DNA of 64,000 bases. Origin: DATCLS01 sp036563805. Its GTDB lineage: Bacteria > Actinomycetota > Acidimicrobiia > Acidimicrobiales > VFJN01. The notes beneath the pieces were generated by a model. It did not search any database and was not told where the DNA came from. It was given only the letters and a program-made list of their open reading frames with translations. This document shows positions 6,591 to 15,715 of this stretch, piece after piece (within the stretch, counting starts at the first letter, position 1; each line of letters starts with the position of its first letter). The stretch spans positions 62,001 to 126,000 of the forward strand of contig DATCLS010000058.1 in the NCBI GenBank assembly GCA_036563805.1. The letters are read 5' to 3'. The position numbers and the translations under genes are program-made.

Positions 6591-8957
6591 TCAGGGCACG
6601 GCGACCGGCTCGATGGGCTCGACCGGCTCGTAGAGCGTGGTCCGCTGGCGCAGGGGCCGGCCCAGCGGCGCAACCAGCTCCTCGAAGTCGTCGTGGCCCA
6701 TGGCCTGGCCGTGGGCGGCGCCAGCGGCCCGGGAGATGTTCTCGTCCATGAGCGTGCCTCCCAGGTCGTTGCACCCGGCCTGGAGGAGCTGGCGGGCGGC
6801 GTCGCGGCCCAGCTTCACCCACGACAGCTGGATGTTGTCGATGAAGCCGGCGTACGCGATGCGGGCCACGGCGTGGACGAGCAGCGCCTCGCGGAACGTC
6901 GGGCCCCGCCGGGCCTTGCGCTGCAGGTAGATGGGCGAGGCCATGTGCACGAACGGCAGCCCGACGAACTCCGTGAACCCGCCGGTCTCGGCCTGGAGGT
7001 CGCGGGTGAGCAGCAGGTGCCGGGCCCACGACCGGGGCGACTCGACCGCCCCGAACATGATCGTCACGTTGGAGCGGAGGCCGACCTGGTGGGCGACGCG
7101 GTGGCACTCCAGCCACTCCTCGGTGCTGATCTTGTCGGGGCAGAGGACGGCCCGGACCTCGTCGTCGAGGATCTCGGCCGCGGTGCCGGGCAGGGTCCGC
7201 AGACCGGCGTCCATGAGCCGCCGCAGGTAGACGTCGAGGGGCTCGCCCAAGCGCCGGGCGCCCTCGGTGACCTCCAGCGCCGTGAACCCGTGCACGTGGA
7301 TGTCGGGCGCGGCCTGCTTCACCGCCCGGGTGACGTCGATGTAGTACTCGCCGTCGAAGTCGGGGTGGATGCCGCCCTGGAGGCACACCTCGGTCGCCCC
7401 CAGCTCGTAGGCCTCGCGGGCCCGCTCGGCGATGTCGTCGAGGGTCAGCAGGTAGGGCGTGCCCCGCAGGTTGAGCGACAGCGGGCCCTTGGAGAACCCG
7501 CAGAACCGGCACTTGAACGTGCAGACGTTCGTGTAGTTGATGTTGCGGTTCTGGACGTAGGTGACCGTGTCGCCCACGATCCGTCGGCGCAGCTCGTCGG
7601 CCAGCTCGGCCACCGCCGCCACCTCGGCGCCCCGCGCCGAGAACAGCGTGACCAGCTCGTCCTCGCCGGGCACCTGGCCGGCCCGCACGCCGTCGAGCAC
7701 CTCGGCCACCGCGCCCCGCACGGCTCGCGGCGCCCCGGCCGGGCGGGGCACCAGCGTCGGCGGGGTGGCGGGCGCCCCCGAGTACCACGCGGTGGAGCGC
7801 ACGCCGGTCAGCACGACGTCGGCCCCGGTGCCGGCCTTGGCGTTGGCGAGCGTCCGCTCGGGGAACACCGAGCCGGGGTCGTCGCGGCCCAGACCCTCGG
7901 CGTCGCTGCGGTCGAGGACCGGGAAGCGCAGGCCCTCGTCCAGCCAACGCTCGGGGTCGGCGGCGATGTGCGGGTAGACGGTCAGGCGGGGCGCCAGGGC
8001 GAACCCCCGGGCCTCGGTCACCTCCCGCAGGCGGTCGAGGGCGGGCCAGGGCCGCTCGGGGTTCACGTGGTCGGCCGTGATCGGCGACACGCCGCCCCAG
8101 TCGTCGATGCCTGCGTCGAGCAGCACGCCGAAGTCGTCGGCCAGGTTGGGCGGCGCCTGGACGTGGACGTCGTCGGGCAGCACCAGGCGGGCCAGCGCGA
8201 TGGCCTCGAGGTGGACCTCCATCGGGCAGGGCTCGGCCCGGTGCATGGCGGTGCCCGGCTTGGGCAGGAAGTTCTGGACGATCACCTCCTGCACGTGGCC
8301 CCACCGCCGGTGGGAGGCGGCGATGGCCTCCAGCGCCGCCAGCCGGTCGGCGCGGGTCTCGCCGATCCCGACCAGGATGCCGGTGGTGAACGGAATGGCC
8401 AGCCGGCCGGCGGCCTCGAGCGTGGCCAGGCGCCGCTCGGGCGTCTTGTCGGGCGAGCCCCGGTGGGCGTCGAGGTCGGCGCGCAACGTCTCGAGCATCA
8501 TCCCCTGGCTGGGCGCGACCGGCCGCAGGAGGGCGAGCTCGTCCTCCTCCAGGGCGCCGGCGTTGGCGTGGGGGAGAAGGCCCGTCTCCTCGACCACCAG
8601 CCGGCACATCTCCGCCAGGTAGTGGACGGTCGAGTCGTAGCCCCGGGCCGCCAGCCACTCGGCGGCCGCCGGATACCGCAGCTCGGGCCGCTCGCCGAGC
8701 GTGAACAGGGCCTCGTGGCAGCCCGCCTGGGCGCCCGCCCGGGCGATGGCCAGCACGTCGTCGGGCTCGAGGTAGGGCTTTTCGAGCCGGGCGGGAGGCT
8801 GGGCGAAGGTGCAGTAGCCGCAGCGGTCGCGGCACAACATCGTGAGCGGGATGAAGACCTTGGGGGAGTAGGTCACCCGGGTGCCGGTGGCACGGTCACG
8901 ACGGTCGCTGGCCCGAGCGAGCAGGTCGTCGAGCGGCAGGTCGAGCAGACTCGGCAT
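6591..8957 (-). CDS. fbiC: FO synthase (fused CofG-CofH radical SAM enzyme)
   Basis: This 788-residue enzyme makes FO (7,8-didemethyl-8-hydroxy-5-deazariboflavin), the chromophore of coenzyme F420. It joins 5-amino-6-ribitylamino-uracil to tyrosine. Two radical SAM halves are fused, as in actinobacterial FbiC. The CofG half has CRDRCGYC (Cys42, 46 and 49) and the CofH half has CTFKCRFC (Cys479, 483 and 486), each ligating a 4Fe-4S cluster. GGIHPDFDGEYY and PGTAAEILDDEVR are CofH hallmarks. The start ATG 8957 is supported by TAGCCT ending 8 bases upstream on the minus strand. The longer open frame reaching 9470 would invade the cyclase gene and is rejected. The organism is therefore expected to use F420-dependent enzymes. 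Confidence 0.93.
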   Translation of the reverse strand: MPSLLDLPLDDLLARASDRRDRATGTRVTYSPKVFIPLTMLCRDRCGYCTFAQPPARLEKPYLEPDDVLAIARAGAQAGCHEALFTLGERPELRYPAAAEWLAARGYDSTVHYLAEMCRLVVEETGLLPHANAGALEEDELALLRPVAPSQGMMLETLRADLDAHRGSPDKTPERRLATLEAAGRLAIPFTTGILVGIGETRADRLAALEAIAASHRRWGHVQEVIVQNFLPKPGTAMHRAEPCPMEVHLEAIALARLVLPDDVHVQAPPNLADDFGVLLDAGIDDWGGVSPITADHVNPERPWPALDRLREVTEARGFALAPRLTVYPHIAADPERWLDEGLRFPVLDRSDAEGLGRDDPGSVFPERTLANAKAGTGADVVLTGVRSTAWYSGAPATPPTLVPRPAGAPRAVRGAVAEVLDGVRAGQVPGEDELVTLFSARGAEVAAVAELADELRRRIVGDTVTYVQNRNINYTNVCTFKCRFCGFSKGPLSLNLRGTPYLLTLDDIAERAREAYELGATEVCLQGGIHPDFDGEYYIDVTRAVKQAAPDIHVHGFTALEVTEGARRLGEPLDVYLRRLMDAGLRTLPGTAAEILDDEVRAVLCPDKISTEEWLECHRVAHQVGLRSNVTIMFGAVESPRSWARHLLLTRDLQAETGGFTEFVGLPFVHMASPIYLQRKARRGPTFREALLVHAVARIAYAGFIDNIQLSWVKLGRDAARQLLQAGCNDLGGTLMDENISRAAGAAHGQAMGHDDFEELVAPLGRPLRQRTTLYEPVEPIEPVAVP

Positions 8958-8965
8958 CGCCGGGC

Positions 8966-8971
8966 AGGCTA
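8966..8971 (-). promoter_or_regulatory. -10 hexamer TAGCCT of fbiC
   Basis: On the minus strand TAGCCT ends 8 bases before ATG 8957. It places transcription start at the codon and separates fbiC from the upstream cyclase gene. Confidence 0.5.
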
Positions 8972-9073
8972 TCGGCGGCGGGGCTCGTGCGGTCAGCCCG
9001 GCCCGGCGGCCGGTCCGGCCCGCCGCCGGGCCCCGGTCTCCGGCGCCGCCGCCGGGCGGGGACCCGGCGGCCG

Positions 9074-10576
9074 TCAGTCCCGGGCGGCCCGGTCGGGCAC
9101 CACCGGCTCGTAGATCGGGGTGGGGGCCCGCTGACCCCGGAGGCCCACCGTCCCCACGTCCCGCCAGCGGCGGGCCTCGCGGCCGCCCCGGCGCACCACC
9201 GCGCCCGATGCCAGCACCTTGGTCCGCCGCCCCTTGGCCACCTCGGTGAGCCGGGCCGCCTCGTTCACCGCCGGTCCGATCACCGTGTACTCGTAGCGGG
9301 CCTCGGTGCCGACGTTGCCGGCCACGACCTGGCCCGACGACACGCCGATGCCGGCCTCGAGGCCCGGGTGCCGGGCGCGCAGCGCTCCGATCGCCTGGTG
9401 CAGCAGCCGGGCCGCCCGCAGGGCCCGCTCGGGGTGGTCGGGCTGCGTGGCCGGCACGCCGAACACGCACAGCGCCCCGTCACCCTCGAACTTGTTGACC
9501 CAGCCGCCTTGGCCGTCGACCGTGCGGACGACCACGCCGAAGAAGTCGTTGAGCGTGTCCACCACCTCGTCGGGCGGCAGGACCTCGGCCATGGCCGTCG
9601 AGCCGACCAGGTCGACGAACACGATGCTGGCCTCGGCCTGCTCGCCGCCCAGCCCCGTGCCCTTGGCCAGCGCCTGGGCGGCCACCTCCTGGCCCACGTG
9701 CCGGCCGAACAGGTCGCGCAACTGCCGGCGCTCCCGCAGGCCCTCGACCATCTGGTTGAACCCGGCCTGGACCTCGCCGACCTCGCCGCCGTCGTCGACC
9801 ACCAACCCCACCGACAGGTCGTCGTCGCGGACCCTGGCCAGGGCGTCGCGGACGTTGTCGAGCGGCTCGGCCAGGCTCCAGGCCGAGGTGAGCGTGGCCA
9901 GCAGCCCGGCCGCGAGGCCAGCGAAGGCCACGCACGCCAGCGCCGGGCGGGTCAGGTCCTGGCCGCCGAACGTCACGTCGACGGCGATGGCCAGGAGCGG
10001 GATGCCCGAGCCGGCGGCCCACCCGACGAACAGGCGCATGCGGATGCCCATCGTCCGGGGCCGCCCGTGCCGGCTGGGAACCTGGTCGAGCACGTGGACG
10101 AGCAGCGGCCGGAACGACCGCTCGATCAGCAGGTAGCTGAGCGCGCTGGTGGTGAGCCCGCCGAGCACGCTGGCCTCGACCACGGCGATCACCAGGTCGG
10201 CCTCGGCGCCGCCCAGGGCGGAGAGCGCGGCGTACAGGGCGGCGCCCACCAGCCAGAACACGAGGGGGCCGAGGGCCTGGCGCCAGGGCTGGCGCAGCAT
10301 CTCGCCCCGCTCGGCTTCGGTCGGCGGCCGCTCCTCGAGCGCCCACTGGACCGACCGGGTGAACGACCGGTGCCCCCAGGCGTAGGCGGCCACGAACAGC
10401 CCCAGCATGGGCACGAACCAGGTGAGCACCTCGAGCGCCACGGGCAGCTCGGGCGCCAGCCGGCCCGAGGAGAGGAAGATGATCGTCATGACCGCCAGGC
10501 CGCCCGCCAGGTTGGCGAACAGCAGGCGGAGCCGGACGCTCCACCGGACCCGCTGGACCGCCCGGGTGAGCGTCAC
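9074..10576 (-). CDS. Membrane HAMP-class III nucleotidyl cyclase
   Basis: This 500-residue protein has a hydrophobic N-terminal half of about six membrane segments (about 16-35, 45-66, 100-120, 127-150, 183-205 and 212-235). A HAMP-like linker (LAEPLDNVRDALARVRDDDL) follows, then a class III cyclase domain at about 310-490. This is the layout of the mycobacterial Rv1318c/Rv3645 group. Metal-binding Asp322 (FVDLVGST) and Asp366 (KFEGDG), substrate Lys362, and the transition-state pair Asn438 and Arg442 are present. The usual Asp of GDxVN is Pro435 (IGPAVNEAARL), so base selection or activity may be altered. It would make cAMP or act as a sensor at the membrane. It lies 18 bases after pgl, probably in the same transcript. 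Confidence 0.8.
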   Translation of the reverse strand: MTLTRAVQRVRWSVRLRLLFANLAGGLAVMTIIFLSSGRLAPELPVALEVLTWFVPMLGLFVAAYAWGHRSFTRSVQWALEERPPTEAERGEMLRQPWRQALGPLVFWLVGAALYAALSALGGAEADLVIAVVEASVLGGLTTSALSYLLIERSFRPLLVHVLDQVPSRHGRPRTMGIRMRLFVGWAAGSGIPLLAIAVDVTFGGQDLTRPALACVAFAGLAAGLLATLTSAWSLAEPLDNVRDALARVRDDDLSVGLVVDDGGEVGEVQAGFNQMVEGLRERRQLRDLFGRHVGQEVAAQALAKGTGLGGEQAEASIVFVDLVGSTAMAEVLPPDEVVDTLNDFFGVVVRTVDGQGGWVNKFEGDGALCVFGVPATQPDHPERALRAARLLHQAIGALRARHPGLEAGIGVSSGQVVAGNVGTEARYEYTVIGPAVNEAARLTEVAKGRRTKVLASGAVVRRGGREARRWRDVGTVGLRGQRAPTPIYEPVVPDRAARD

Positions 10577-10594
10577 GGGGCCCTCGCCTCGGGG

Positions 10595-11269
10595 TCAGGC
10601 CAGGTCGCCGGCGGCGGCCGGGTCGACGAGCCACAGGACCCGGTCGGCCCGGATCTGGGCGGCGGGCACGCCGGGGTCGCCGGCCGCCACCTTGGCCAGC
10701 GCCTCACGCTTCTCCTCGCCCGACACCGTGACCAGCACGAGCCGGGCCCGGGCGATGCCGGCGTAGGTGAGCGTCATGCGCCGGTGGGGGTTGCGGCCGC
10801 TCGGGTCCTCGTTCATGACCACGAGCCGGCCCGGGTCGGCGTCGAGCGCCGGCGAGCCGGGGAACAGCGAGGCCGTGTGGCCGTCGACGCCGAGCCCGAG
10901 GTGGATGACGTCGACGCGCCCGAGCTCGCCCAGGCGCAGCTGGTAGGGGTCGGGGCCCTCCTCGCACCGCATCGGGTAGTTGGCGTTGACCGCCCCGACC
11001 CGCTCGAGGAGCGCTTCCCGCCCGAGCCGGTAGTTGGACTCGGGGTGGTCGAGCGGCACGCAGCGCTCGTCGCCCCAGTAGACGTCGACCTTCCACCAGT
11101 CGACCTGGCTGCCGGCGTCGTCGGCCAGCCGCTCGTAGCAGCGCCGGGCCGTCTCCCCGCCGCTCAGGGCCAGCGAGAAGCTGTCGTGCGGCCGGCTGTG
11201 GAACGCCTCGATGACGCGCTCGGCGAACTCGCCGGGAACGTCATCGACCACTACGAGTTCGCCGTGCAC
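10595..11269 (-). CDS. pgl: 6-phosphogluconolactonase
   Basis: This 224-residue cytoplasmic enzyme hydrolyses 6-phosphogluconolactone in the oxidative pentose-phosphate pathway. It shows LALSGGETARRCYERLA, the VYWGDERCVP loop with SNYRLGREALL, and LGLGVDGHTASLFPGSP, the usual order for DevB/SOL-type lactonases. GTG 11269 is chosen because GGAGG precedes it by 4 bases and the core starts there. An open frame extending to 11458 adds Arg/Ser-rich residues antisense to tal. The gene follows tal by 85 bases and is followed by the cyclase after 18 bases. In M. tuberculosis zwf and opcA lie between tal and this gene; here they are absent. Confidence 0.88.
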   Translation of the reverse strand: MHGELVVVDDVPGEFAERVIEAFHSRPHDSFSLALSGGETARRCYERLADDAGSQVDWWKVDVYWGDERCVPLDHPESNYRLGREALLERVGAVNANYPMRCEEGPDPYQLRLGELGRVDVIHLGLGVDGHTASLFPGSPALDADPGRLVVMNEDPSGRNPHRRMTLTYAGIARARLVLVTVSGEEKREALAKVAAGDPGVPAAQIRADRVLWLVDPAAAGDLA

Positions 11270-11354
11270 ACTGCCTCCCCATGGTGGCGCCGGGCGGCGT
11301 CGGCGTCGTGCGTCCGGGGGACCGGCCCCCTGCCGGCCGGTCGGCTCCCCGTCT

Positions 11355-12458
11355 TCAGGCCGACCGTCCCGACAGATCTGCCGCCTTGCTGGACAATGTC
11401 GTGATGAGCTCGTCGAAGCTCTTCGCGAACGATGCCACACCTTGGTCCTCGAGGACACGGCTCACGTCGTCGAGGTCGACACCGACCGTACCGATGGCGT
11501 CGAGCGTGGCCCGGGCCGCGTCGGGGTCGGCGTCGACCGTGCGGGCGAGCGTGCCGTGGTCCTCGAAGGCCTCGAGGGTGCCCTCGGGCATCGTGTTGAC
11601 CGTGTCGGGCCCGATGAGCGGGTCGACGTAGAGCGTGTCGGGATAGGCGGGGTTTTTCGTCGACGTCGAGGCCCACAGCGGGCGCTGGACCCGGGCGCCC
11701 CGGGCCGCCAGCGCCTCCCACCGGGGGCCCTGGAACCGCTCGCGGAACAGGGCGTAGGCACACTGGGCCTGGGCCACGGCGGCCTTGCCCCGCAGCGCCA
11801 GCGCCTCGGGCGTGCCGATCTCCTCGAGCCGGCGGTCGACCTCGGTGTCGACCCGGCTGACGAAGAACGACGCCACGCTGGCCACGCCGGACAGGTCGCC
11901 GGCGCGGGCCTCGAGCCCGGACAGGTAGGCCTCGATCACCTCGGCGTAGCGGTCGAGCCCGAAGATGAGCGTGACGTTGATGCTCCGGCCGTCCGCGATC
12001 AGCTCGCGGATCGCCTCGACGCCCTCGGCCGTGGCCGGGACCTTGACGAACAGGTTGGGCTCGGCGATGCGGTCGTGCAGCTCCTTGGCCGAGGCGACGG
12101 TGCGATCGCGGTCGCGGGCCAGGTCGGGCGCGACCTCCAGCGACACGTAGCCGTCGACGCCGCCGCTCTCGTCGTGGACCGGCCGCAGGACGCGCAGGGC
12201 GTCGCGGATGTCGTCGATGACCATCGCCCAGTAGGCGTCCTCGACCGACGTGCCCCGGCCGGCCAGGTCGCCGAACTGCTCGTCGTAGCGGTCGGAGCTC
12301 GAGATCGCCTTCTGGAAGATCGTGGGGTTGGACGTGATGCCCCGGACGCCGCGCTCGACCCACCGCTCCAGCTCGCCGTCGACCAGCCAGCCCCGGTGGA
12401 GGTTGTCGAGCCACGGGCTTTGGCCGTGCTCGCGGTAGAGATCCTGGAGCCGTGTCAT
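11355..12458 (-). CDS. tal: Transaldolase
   Basis: This 367-residue enzyme moves dihydroxyacetone units between sugar phosphates in the non-oxidative pentose-phosphate pathway. Family marks are SNPTIFQKAI near 43-52, YVSLEVAP, NLFVKVPAT with the Schiff-base Lys139, INVTLIFG and LWASTSTKNPAYPD. The length fits the actinobacterial transaldolase type (about 370). Its ATG overlaps the tkt stop codon as ATGA, so translation is coupled to tkt. A much longer open frame through tkt exists in this frame but is shadow coding. Confidence 0.93.
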   Translation of the reverse strand: MTRLQDLYREHGQSPWLDNLHRGWLVDGELERWVERGVRGITSNPTIFQKAISSSDRYDEQFGDLAGRGTSVEDAYWAMVIDDIRDALRVLRPVHDESGGVDGYVSLEVAPDLARDRDRTVASAKELHDRIAEPNLFVKVPATAEGVEAIRELIADGRSINVTLIFGLDRYAEVIEAYLSGLEARAGDLSGVASVASFFVSRVDTEVDRRLEEIGTPEALALRGKAAVAQAQCAYALFRERFQGPRWEALAARGARVQRPLWASTSTKNPAYPDTLYVDPLIGPDTVNTMPEGTLEAFEDHGTLARTVDADPDAARATLDAIGTVGVDLDDVSRVLEDQGVASFAKSFDELITTLSSKAADLSGRSA

Positions 12459-14437
12459 GCGGAGGCCTCCTCCCGCAGGTCGTCGATCAGCCGGCGGGCC
12501 CGCTCGGCCACGTTGTCGGGCGTGTAGCCGAAGTTGGCGAGCGCCACCGCCCCGGGGGCCGAGGCACCGAACCGGTCGATGCTCACGCTGTCGTCGGCCC
12601 ACCGGTCCCAGCCGAGGCTGGCGGCGGCCTCGACGGCCAGCGTGGGGACCGGCGGCGGCAGCACCGAGTCCTGATAGTCGTCGGGCTGGGCCGCGAACAG
12701 GTCCCACGACGGCATGGACACGACCCGGGCCCGCGTGCCCTCGGCGCCGAGCAGCCCGGCGGCCTCGACGCACACGGCCACCTCGCTGCCGGTGCCGATG
12801 AGCACGACGTCGGGGTCGGCCACGTCGACGAGCACGTAGGCCCCCCGCTCGACCGGGGCGCCGGCCGTCCCGGCCAGGACCGGCACGTTCTGGCGGGTGA
12901 GGACGAGCGCGGTGGGGCCGTCGGACGTCACGGCGATGCGCCAGGCGGCCGCCGTCTCGTTGGCGTCGGCCGGACGGATGAGCCGGAGCCCGGGGAGCGC
13001 CCGGAGGGCGGCGAGGTGCTCGATGGGCTGGTGGGTCGGCCCGTCCTCGCCGAGGGCGACCGAGTCGTGGGTGAACACGAACACGGCTTTGGCCTCGGAC
13101 ATTGCGGCCAGGCGCACGGCCGGCTTCATGTAGTCGCTGAACACGAAGAACGTGCCCCCGACCGGGATCACGCCGCCGTGCAACGCCATGCCGTTGAGCG
13201 CCGCGCCCATGGCGTGCTCGCGGACGCCGAAGTAGATCTGCCGGCCGCCCGGGTCCTCGCGGGACTGCACGCCCAGGCCCTTGATCGCCGTGCCGGTGTT
13301 GCCGGTGAGGTCGCCGCCGCCGCCGATCAGGCCCGGCACCTTCTCGCTCAGGGCCTGGAGGCAGGCGCCGCTGGCCTTGCGGGTGGCGACCTTCTCGCCC
13401 GGCTCCCAGCTCGGGAGCGTGTCCTCCCAACCGGGGAGACCGGTGCCGGCCATGCAGGCCTCGTAGGCGGCCCGGTCGCCGTCGTAGGCGGCCAGGCGCT
13501 TCTCCCACTGCTCGCGGGCGTCGCGGCCCCGGCGCCCGGCGGCCCGGTACAGCTCGGCGACGTCGTCGGGCACCCAGAACGTCTCGTCGGGCGGGAGGCC
13601 GAGGATCTCCTTGGTGCGGGCGACCTCCTCCTCGCCGAGCGGGCTGCCGTGGGCCTCGGCCGTGTCGGTGAACTGCGGCGACGGCCAGCCGATGTGGCTA
13701 CGCAGCACGAGCAGCGACGGCCGGTCCTCGACCTCGACGGCCCGGCGCAGCGCCGCTTCGAGGGCGTCGGTATCGTTGGCCACCTCGCCCAGCTTCTCGA
13801 CGTGCCAGCCGTAGCTCTCGAACCGGCCGGCGGCGTCGTCGGAGTAGGCCAGCTCGGTCTCGCCGTCGATCGTGATGTGGTTGTCGTCGTAGACGACGAT
13901 CAGGCGGCCGAGGCCGAGGTGGCCGGCCAGCGAGGCGGCCTCGTGGCTGATGCCCTCCATGAGGTCGCCGTCGCTGCAGATCACGTAGGTGCGGTGGTCG
14001 CACAGCTCGGGCCCGAACCGGGCCCGCAGCCACCGCTCGGCCAGCGCCAGACCCACGGAGTTGCCGATGCCCTGGCCCAGCGGGCCCGTCGTGACCTCGA
14101 CGCCCGGGGTGTGGTGGACCTCGGGGTGGCCCGGCGTGTGCGAGCCCCACTGCCGGAACGCCCGCAGGTCGTCACGGGTCAGCCCGTAGCCGGTCAGGTG
14201 GAGCATCGAGTAGAGGAGGATCGACGCGTGGCCGGCCGACAGGACGAATCGGTCGCGGTCGGGCCAGTGGGGGGCCTCGGCGTCGTAGTCGAGGATCCGG
14301 GTCCACAGCACGTGGGCCAGCGGGGCGAGCGCCATCGCAGTGCCGGGGTGACCGCTGTTGGCCGCCTGGGGCGCGTCCATGGCCAGGCCGCGGATGACGT
14401 TGATCGCTCGCTGCTCGAGGGCGGGGTCGGCGCTCAT
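12455..14437 (-). CDS. tkt: Transketolase
   Basis: This 660-residue thiamine diphosphate enzyme transfers two-carbon units between ketose and aldose phosphates. The ThDP-binding stretch CSDGDLMEGISHEA, with later VVYDDNHITIDG, lies near residues 153-185. GHPGTAMALAP is at the N terminus, and the pyrimidine domain has FVFSDYMKPAVRLAAM and THDSVALGEDGPTHQP with the catalytic-site His. Length and order are normal for bacterial transketolases. The start is ATG 14437, with TAGGGT ending 9 bases upstream. It is the first gene of a tkt-tal-pgl-cyclase run. Confidence 0.95.
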   Translation of the reverse strand: MSADPALEQRAINVIRGLAMDAPQAANSGHPGTAMALAPLAHVLWTRILDYDAEAPHWPDRDRFVLSAGHASILLYSMLHLTGYGLTRDDLRAFRQWGSHTPGHPEVHHTPGVEVTTGPLGQGIGNSVGLALAERWLRARFGPELCDHRTYVICSDGDLMEGISHEAASLAGHLGLGRLIVVYDDNHITIDGETELAYSDDAAGRFESYGWHVEKLGEVANDTDALEAALRRAVEVEDRPSLLVLRSHIGWPSPQFTDTAEAHGSPLGEEEVARTKEILGLPPDETFWVPDDVAELYRAAGRRGRDAREQWEKRLAAYDGDRAAYEACMAGTGLPGWEDTLPSWEPGEKVATRKASGACLQALSEKVPGLIGGGGDLTGNTGTAIKGLGVQSREDPGGRQIYFGVREHAMGAALNGMALHGGVIPVGGTFFVFSDYMKPAVRLAAMSEAKAVFVFTHDSVALGEDGPTHQPIEHLAALRALPGLRLIRPADANETAAAWRIAVTSDGPTALVLTRQNVPVLAGTAGAPVERGAYVLVDVADPDVVLIGTGSEVAVCVEAAGLLGAEGTRARVVSMPSWDLFAAQPDDYQDSVLPPPVPTLAVEAAASLGWDRWADDSVSIDRFGASAPGAVALANFGYTPDNVAERARRLIDDLREEASA

Positions 14438-14446
14438 GCGCTCACA

Positions 14447-14452
14447 ACCCTA
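14447..14452 (-). promoter_or_regulatory. -10 hexamer TAGGGT of the tkt operon
   Basis: On the minus strand TAGGGT ends 9 bases before ATG 14437. It is the likely promoter of tkt-tal-pgl. Confidence 0.45.
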
Positions 14453-14556
14453 CTGACCGGCCCGGGGACCTCCGATCGCCCTGGTCGATGGCCGGTGGCG
14501 CCTGGTCCCCGGCCGGTGCCGACTGGGGGAAAGGGCCGGTCAACCCGAAGGCGCCG

Positions 14557-15705
14557 TCAGGTGGCGGGAAACAGCACGACGCTGGCGGTGAAGCCGTGCG
14601 TGTAGCTGCGCCCACCGACCGGGCCCAGCTCGCCGGCGCACGACATGCCGGCCACCGCGTCGGAGCCGATGGCGTCGGCCACCGCCCGGGCGTCGTGGTC
14701 GGGCCCGTCGAACATGTTCGTGCCCCGCCCGTTGCACGTGAACAGCAGGGCGCCGTCGCCCAGGCCCGGGGCGAGCAGGGCGTGCAGGTCCTCGTCGGCG
14801 GCGGCCGCGTCGCGGACCTGGAACTGGACGGTCCGGCCCACAGGGATCGTGTCGCCCACGACCAGGGCCTTGGTCGCCCGGTCCGCGCCGAGCACGGCCC
14901 GGATCAGGAAATCGCCCCGGCCGAACGTCTCCTTGTGCTCGTCGACCGCGACGCCGATGTGGAGGCCGGTGGCCAGCAGTGCCCGGTCCTCGGGGCCGAC
15001 GCCCTCGGCCAGCTCGGCCACCCGCTCCAGCGCCGGCTTGCCGGCCAGCTCGGCCAGCACGTTGCCGTCGGCGCGGGTCACGATCATCGGGTCGCCCACC
15101 GGCCGGCACCCCTGGGACACGACGGTGGTGGTGGCGACCGACCGGTCGAGCAGCACGCCGACGGCCCCGTGGCTGACCACCTCGTCGTCGAGCACCAGAC
15201 GGTTGCCGCCGGCGCCCGCCGCCGCCGAGGCCAGGCCGCCCACGACGCGCACGCCGGAGCCGGTGGCGTCCACGGCGTCCAGCACCTCGTCGACCGGCAG
15301 CGAGTAGGGGTCGACCAGCAGGATCAGCGTCCCGCCCTCGGGCAGGTCGGCGACCGGCAGGCCCTGGATGGCCACGCCCGAGGGGGTGCGGACCGCCGTC
15401 ACCCGGACCGGCCGGGGCACGGCCGGCAGGGTGGCGGCCCACAGGCTGACGGCCGGGCCGTCCTCGACCTCGCGGGGCCCGCCGATGACGGCCCCGGCGG
15501 CCGCGCCGATCAGCACCCGGGGCGACACGAGCGCCCGCACGGTGCCGGCCATGTCGCCGATCGCGTCGCGGTGGCCCGGCGAGCAGAACAGCACGGCCAG
15601 GTCGGGCACGCGCCCGTCGCCCAGCTGGTCGAGCACCCGCCCGACCACCTCGCCGGTGGCCTCGGCGGGTTCGGGGTGTTGGGACAGCGCGGTGGCGAAC
15701 GGCAT
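14557..15705 (-). CDS. FIST N/C-domain sensory protein
   Basis: This 382-residue protein fits FIST_N (about 1-190: DLAVLFCSPGHRD, VLIGAAAGAVIGG) and FIST_C (about 200-360: GCRPVGDPMIVTRADGNVLAELAGKPA, and near the end LLFTCNGRGTNMF and VAGMSCAGELGP). FIST domains are ligand-sensing modules, often tied to kinases or cyclases; this one stands alone without an output domain. No membrane segment is seen, so it is probably cytoplasmic. It starts 10 bases after the 130-residue gene at 15716..16108, so the two form a unit. The ligand and partner are unknown; amino-acid sensing is suggested for some relatives. Confidence 0.8.
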   Translation of the reverse strand: MPFATALSQHPEPAEATGEVVGRVLDQLGDGRVPDLAVLFCSPGHRDAIGDMAGTVRALVSPRVLIGAAAGAVIGGPREVEDGPAVSLWAATLPAVPRPVRVTAVRTPSGVAIQGLPVADLPEGGTLILLVDPYSLPVDEVLDAVDATGSGVRVVGGLASAAAGAGGNRLVLDDEVVSHGAVGVLLDRSVATTTVVSQGCRPVGDPMIVTRADGNVLAELAGKPALERVAELAEGVGPEDRALLATGLHIGVAVDEHKETFGRGDFLIRAVLGADRATKALVVGDTIPVGRTVQFQVRDAAAADEDLHALLAPGLGDGALLFTCNGRGTNMFDGPDHDARAVADAIGSDAVAGMSCAGELGPVGGRSYTHGFTASVVLFPAT

Positions 15706-15715
15706 CGTCGGCGGA

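Noticed and set aside
5598..9113. An open frame of 1171 codons on the plus strand, and similar long antisense frames elsewhere such as 60167..63970
   Set aside because: They lie wholly opposite well-supported genes and their products are Val/Arg/Gly/Pro/His-rich with no domain. Very GC-rich DNA leaves the opposite strand free of stop codons.
6591..9470. Longer FO synthase starting near 9470
   Set aside because: The extra residues are low-complexity and lie over the cyclase domain coding region; ATG 8957 has a promoter hexamer 8 bases upstream and gives the normal N terminus.
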